From contig OX424569.1 in assembly GCA_949152475.1 (NCBI GenBank), positions 28,007,950 to 28,071,949 of the forward strand: 64,000 nucleotides of DNA. The letters are read 5' to 3'. Positions 59,481-64,000 of the stretch are shown one piece after another (position 1 is the first letter of the stretch; every line of letters begins with the position of its first letter). This stretch comes from Terebella lapidaria (taxonomy: Eukaryota > Annelida > Polychaeta > Terebellida > Terebellidae). The translations under genes were made by a program, and so were the position numbers. Under the pieces are notes generated by a model, which was not told the origin of the DNA, ran no database searches, and was given only the letters and a program-made list of their open reading frames with translations.

Positions 59481-60860
59481 AGTCCCTACAGAAATTGTGT
59501 GTTCGGCAACAGTTAAGTACTTGCTTTGACCGTAAAGTTGAATATCAGTGTAACAATTTAAATTTTGAAAAATCAATAATCTTGGAATTTCTCATGATTT
59601 GCCGGTCACCTACAGCACCCTTGGTGCTATGTTTTGTTTTGTGCAGATGTTTTTTTTGTGTTTTGTGCAGATTACCATTTTGTGTTGTGGTAATCATTGT
59701 GCAAGAAATTTAAAGATTTTCAAATAAATGTATAAAAAGGATTATTTATAAGAGGATTTCATGATAAAGACTTAAGGCCGAGTGCTCTAGAAATTTCCGG
59801 TTAGTGATCTTTGTTTAGGCTATGTTATTTTTTCTTTGTTTCCCGTCAATTTTTTTTTCGAAAAGTACCAGCCAGTCAAGGAAATAATAACAAACACAGA
59901 AAAAAGCACATGTATACGTTTATTATGACAATAACACTTTTATTTTACAAAGTAACTCCTGCAAAAAATGTAAAATAAATGGTACTTGACTTTTTGTTAA
60001 GCTATTAAATATTTTTTTGATAAATAGCAGAAGGGAATATATCGAAACTGAAACTATTCACATCCTTCTCGATGTTCCGTGGCTTTTGGGGGGAAAAACC
60101 TCAGTTTTTGGGAGAAAAACGACCAAAATTTGTGCGTTGTTTTCTCAGAATAGTTGCTATTTTCACCTGCCCGCTGACGGACAAAAACAACATGGCCTTA
60201 ATGTGACTTAGTTTCAATTTCACAAAGTACAACTTGGTGTGCTTATCCACTGAAACCCAAAAAAAAACTATCTAAAGTTGAGCTTCATGCCATGTGCCGT
60301 ACCTGGCATTGAGAAGTACACCAATTATTGCATATATTGTCAGTGTATTTGACAGACAGTTCACAACATTCATGGACGTGGTATCATAAAATTTGGATGA
60401 ACTGATATTATTCAACCACGGCTGCGGTGAAGAAACGTAACAAATTGATTTCGAGTTATGAGCAGGAAAGCCTGTTAAGCATTATAGACATACAAAAGTG
60501 TGATAGAAAAACAGAACTATTGGTGCAATAATATAGGTATATCCCGTCTCGTGTATGTATTGTCATATCATATCAATCATATCAAAGCGAGCATGCACAG
60601 AATTTTCGAGAATCGGAAACGTGCATAAAGCTTCAATCCCGTGTACATCTGAAATGGGTACGGCTCGTCACGTCAATCCCGTTCTTGATAGAATATAGTA
60701 CCCCTCATTATCATTTGGATCAAGGGAATGCACGTAGAATTAAATTTTCACCAATGTGTCATGGACAGCTGACAAAATATAATCTGACTTTTCGAACACA
60801 TTAATACGGTGGCTTATTTCTGCCACAATTAGATTAATTTCTGTAAAAAAAAAATTCAGA
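59481..60860. other. Intergenic AT-rich DNA
   Basis: No gene or clear repeat was recognised. Confidence 0.4.
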
Positions 60861-60861
60861 T

Positions 60862-61797
60862 ATAAATATTTTAATTACACACGGAGCAAATGTTTCCTTC
60901 ACGAAGCAAACGTTTTCTTCACGAAGTAAATAGTTTGCTTTGCAAAGCAAATGTTTCCTTCGCGAAGCAAACGTTTTCTACACGGAGCAAACGTTTCCTT
61001 CGCGAAGCAAACGTTTCCTTCGCGAAGCAAACGTTTCCTACACAAAGTGAATAGGCCCTACTTTGTTTTGCGTAGCAAATGTTTCTTCCACGAAGCAAAC
61101 GTTTTCTACACAAAGCAAATAGTTTACTACGTGGAGCAAATGTTTCCTTCGCATAGCAAATGTTTTCTACATGAAGCAAATGGTTTGCTCCACGAAGGAA
61201 ATGTTTCCTTTGCGAAGCAAATGTTCTCTACACGAAGCAAATGATTTGCTTCGTGTAGGAAACGTTTGCCTCGCGAAGGAAGCATTTGCTTTGCAAAGCA
61301 AACTATTTACTCCGTGTAGAAAACGTTTGCTTCGCGAAGGAAACATTTGCTATGCAAAGCAAACTATTTGCTTCGTGAAGAAAACGTTTGCTTCGTGAAG
61401 GAAACATTTGCTCTGCGTAGGAAACTATTTACTTCGTGTAGGAAACGTTTGCTTCGCGTAGGAAACATTTGCTATGCTAAGCAAACTATTTGGTTCGTGA
61501 AGAAAACGTTTGCTTCACGAAGGAAACATTTGCTTTGCAAAGCAAACTATTTACTTCGTGTAGAAAACGTTTGTTTCGCGAGGAAACATTTGCTTTGCAA
61601 AGCAAACTATTTACTTCGTGTAGAAAACGTTTGCTTCGCGAAGGAAACATTTGCTTTGCAAAGCAAACTATTTACTTCGTGTAGAAAACGTTTGCTTCGC
61701 GAAGGAAACATTTGCTTTGCAAAGCAAACTATTTACTTCGTGAAGAAAACGTTTGCTTCGTGAAGGAAACATTTGCTCCGTGTGTAATTAAAATATT
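60862..61797. repeat. Palindromic 21 bp minisatellite arranged as one large inverted repeat
   Basis: Roughly 40 units of 20-21 bp alternate AAACGTTT (or AAATGTTT) with TTCGCGAA-like palindromes: 'cgaagcaaacgtttccttcg' on the left half, its complement on the right half. The switch is near 61240. The outer ends 'attacacacggagcaaatg' are exact inverted copies, flanked by 'aaatatttta'. Because the period is a multiple of three, both strands show long spurious open frames. Confidence 0.88.
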
Positions 61798-63326
61798 TAA
61801 TTACACAATCACTCTGATCCGTTTCATAACTCTTGATTGACATGATCGGTTGCTGGGACATTTGCCCACAAAAACAGACACTAGCTCACCAGAAAATATG
61901 AGACAGGGACAATTCCCCACCACCAATATATTGTACGAAATAAGTGGTTATAATAAAACATTATATTAAAAATTATATTAAAATATTATAAGTACTCTTG
62001 GATGTACATTTTATTATGAGATTAAATATAACCAAATACTAATATTTGAAGTATTTTCAGTCGAATTATATTAACAATAATATGGTTTTGCTGGGCGTTA
62101 TGATTATTTACGGCCCATTTTCAGACCGACACGGTTCATTTGCAGCCCGAGCGTACGAGGGCTACAAAACCAATAAAGGGCTGAAAATAATCTGAGCTGG
62201 GCCCTAAACAATCATAACGCCCAGCAAAAGCATATTATTACTATTATTATATATATACCATCTGGCAGGTGCATGTGTACACGAAATTGGCTATAAACTG
62301 TGTTGAAATAAAATATGCATGTATATATATGCCTATTTTGCAAAGGAATAGGTCAACATTGTATTTAGATCTATATACGTCTAAGTTACATAAGACATTG
62401 TTTATTATGCCGAGCATGTGGAATTTTAGATTTAGGCGGGAAAATTTGGCGGGAAAGTTGTTTGTCCCCAGAATGACGAAATCACGTAAAATATCGCGAC
62501 TTCTTAAAGTTGGAATCAATTTTAAAATCAGTCAAATTTAGCGTTCTTGTTCGTCACGCAAACTTGAAACTACATCTCGAGAGAGTCAGGAATATATAGA
62601 AAATATGCACAGTTCGACAACAGATACTCAGAAAATTGCCGTTAATCGAGCATGAAAACAGTGGATAGATAATGATCGGCCTGCCTACATTGCCGGTTGC
62701 CACAGTATCTACACAAATACCAATGACGTCACGAGACTGTGTGTAGAAATCGCTCGCAAGGCGGGCCGCTTTGAGGAAAAAATGATTTGAATCTTGATTT
62801 GGCAACTCAATTTAGGCACGTAATGCACATTTTCAGACCCAAATTTGTACGATATCTCATTCTATAGACAAAATAATGCTACCACAGAATGAATAAATTT
62901 TGTCAATTCTAAAAGTGATTATAGCTTTAAATCTCACTGTCAAGCTGTTTCCAATCTGATCCATGCTACACCGAAACTAGCATTTTCACATGTAAAATAG
63001 GCACATGTCCCACATACTATCTGTTGAGCTTACTTTTGTCTACAATTTCTCTCACATGGCGGAAAAACATCCACGCATAAATAGGAGCCACACCGTCGTA
63101 AACCATTCTATACGGAACAGGTAGTCCCCCGTGGTGTTTGAGTAGTCATTGATGTAGCCCAATACTATATATTGGGTACATATTAGTATATACAGGCAAT
63201 ACAGGCAATGTATCATTGATGCCCAGCCAGTATCTTTCTCCATATAAGTAATAAATATTCAAGACCGTAAATTCCATTGTATGCAGTAATAGTTATGAAC
63301 AAATAACAGCAAAATTGTGGGATCCA
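61798..63326. other. Intergenic DNA with a 164 bp foldback
   Basis: Apart from the small element at 62076-62239, no gene is supported. Confidence 0.4.
62076..62239. mobile_element. 164 bp foldback/MITE
   Basis: 30 bp arms at 62076-62105 and 62210-62239 match except for one base (core TTTTGCTGGGCGTTATGATT). The interior shows further self-complementarity ('cagcccgagcg', 'agggct'). Confidence 0.75.
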
Positions 63327-64000
63327 TCACACGTTGCTGTGGTCAATACTCAGTGAACTGACCACGTGTAGTGGGAAACAAGCATGCATAACGTAAGCCC
63401 AGAAGCAGTTACTGATACCGTATAGCCAGAGGGTCGTAAATCTCAAATAGGAGGGCTCGGTGCCTAGGTGGTGCTGCAGTAGCAAGAAGAACACTAAACC
63501 CCGATCCCAGTAGATTGTGAAGACTGCACTACCGGCTATGAACAGAAGTCGGAGAGTCAGGGTCCTTGGTGGGCTGTCGGCATCCGCCGTAGGCGACTTG
63601 TTGGCTCCTTCTACGTGTAGGATATCACTGAGTGGTCGATTAATATACGAGGCGAATCGAGTTGTTACCACTCGTAGATAATGGGAGACTTCAACATCCG
63701 ACCCCGTGTGCTCTTGAAGGTTCCCTTGCAATTCTACGCATATTCTTCGAATTAACAAAACCACTATCAAAAAGAAGACCGATGAAAGCAACACTGAGAA
63801 GTAGAATGTCCCCAGTATCAATGCTAAAAGTTTTTGACGATGGGAATCTTTGTCATCAATCGAGTCTCCATAAATGTACAGGTATTGCAATCCAAAGAAA
63901 ACGGCTAATATAGTGAAGGCAAACGAAGTACTGTCAAAGATGAGTTTGAGACAATTACGGTTTAGGAAACATCTCTTCTTCAATGGTACTGTCCTGGCTC
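63327..64000 (-). CDS. Multi-pass membrane protein, 3' part
   Basis: The frame is open from the right window edge to a TGA at 63327-63329, so at least the last 220 or so residues of a larger gene are present. Four hydrophobic stretches are clear: around FAFTILAVFFGLQYLYIYG, LLALILGTFYFSVLLSSVFFLIVVLLI, LRLLFIAGSAVFTIYW and WLYGISNCFWAYVMHACF. A cytosolic-looking hydrophilic loop lies between the second and third. I do not recognise the family; a receptor or transporter fragment is possible. No in-frame ATG near the edge makes a convincing start, so the 5' end lies outside the window or in another exon. Confidence 0.6.
   Translation of the reverse strand, partial: ARTVPLKKRCFLNRNCLKLIFDSTSFAFTILAVFFGLQYLYIYGDSIDDKDSHRQKLLALILGTFYFSVLLSSVFFLIVVLLIRRICVELQGNLQEHTGSDVEVSHYLRVVTTRFASYINRPLSDILHVEGANKSPTADADSPPRTLTLRLLFIAGSAVFTIYWDRGLVFFLLLQHHLGTEPSYLRFTTLWLYGISNCFWAYVMHACFPLHVVSSLSIDHSNV

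Noticed and set aside
60919..61763. Several long open frames of cysteine/lysine-rich repeats on both strands
   Set aside because: They arise because the minisatellite period is a multiple of three; no start context, promoter or non-repetitive part supports a protein.
63052..63243. Possible extra exon of the membrane protein
   Set aside because: Hydrophobic translation, but no convincing splice sites link it to the gene at 63.3-64.0 kb, whose stop codon lies upstream of it.

Overview
The window reads as invertebrate nuclear DNA with one end of a large DNA transposon/virus-like element at its left edge. Evidence for an animal: AG/GT-spliced genes for kidney-type glutaminase, a glycogen-targeting PP1 subunit with a CBM21 domain and PAN/C-type-lectin proteins; a tRNA-derived SINE; a degraded LINE; many foldback elements and MITEs. 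The frequent TACATGTA-like words and foldback families ending in 'ccggacc..ggtcc' hairpins make me lean towards a marine lophotrochozoan (mollusc-like), but this is inference.

Region 1 (1 to about 7.6 kb) is the right part of a Maverick/Polinton (adintovirus-like) element: the C-terminus of a protein-primed family B DNA polymerase, a 1.3 kb AT-rich minisatellite, then a compact, comparatively GC-rich block of nine same-strand genes, ending in a DDE integrase with a C-terminal chromodomain. The block includes the packaging ATPase, a jelly-roll minor capsid candidate, the major capsid candidate and a small membrane protein. Five copies of one core promoter (TATA box, then a TCATTC-like initiator 31-33 bp later) divide it into one- to three-cistron units. 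In three of the five, the stop codon of the upstream gene lies inside the TATA box. Two further gene pairs are joined by ATGA stop/start overlaps. No adenain-type protease is visible in the part present.

Region 2 (7.6-22.9 kb) is AT-rich host DNA with minisatellites, a tRNA-headed SINE, two tandem PAN + C-type-lectin genes (the first lacks a recognisable start codon) and two apparently identical 476 bp TTAA-flanked MITEs. Region 3 (22.9-28.4 kb) is repeat-dominated: a 2.55 kb foldback element holding a tandem array of about 132 bp units, and a satellite with an exact 147 bp period.

Region 4 (30.9-50 kb) holds three complete genes: a 15-exon mitochondrial glutaminase on the minus strand (597 codons, all splice phases consistent), a 4-exon TauD/TfdA-type dioxygenase on the plus strand (347 codons) and a single-exon PP1 regulatory subunit 3-like gene on the minus strand. 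Region 5 (50-64 kb) is again repeat-rich: foldback copies carrying nested LINE and MITE insertions, a remarkable palindromic 21 bp minisatellite organised as one large inverted repeat, a small 164 bp foldback, and the 3' part of a multi-pass membrane protein gene that runs off the right edge.
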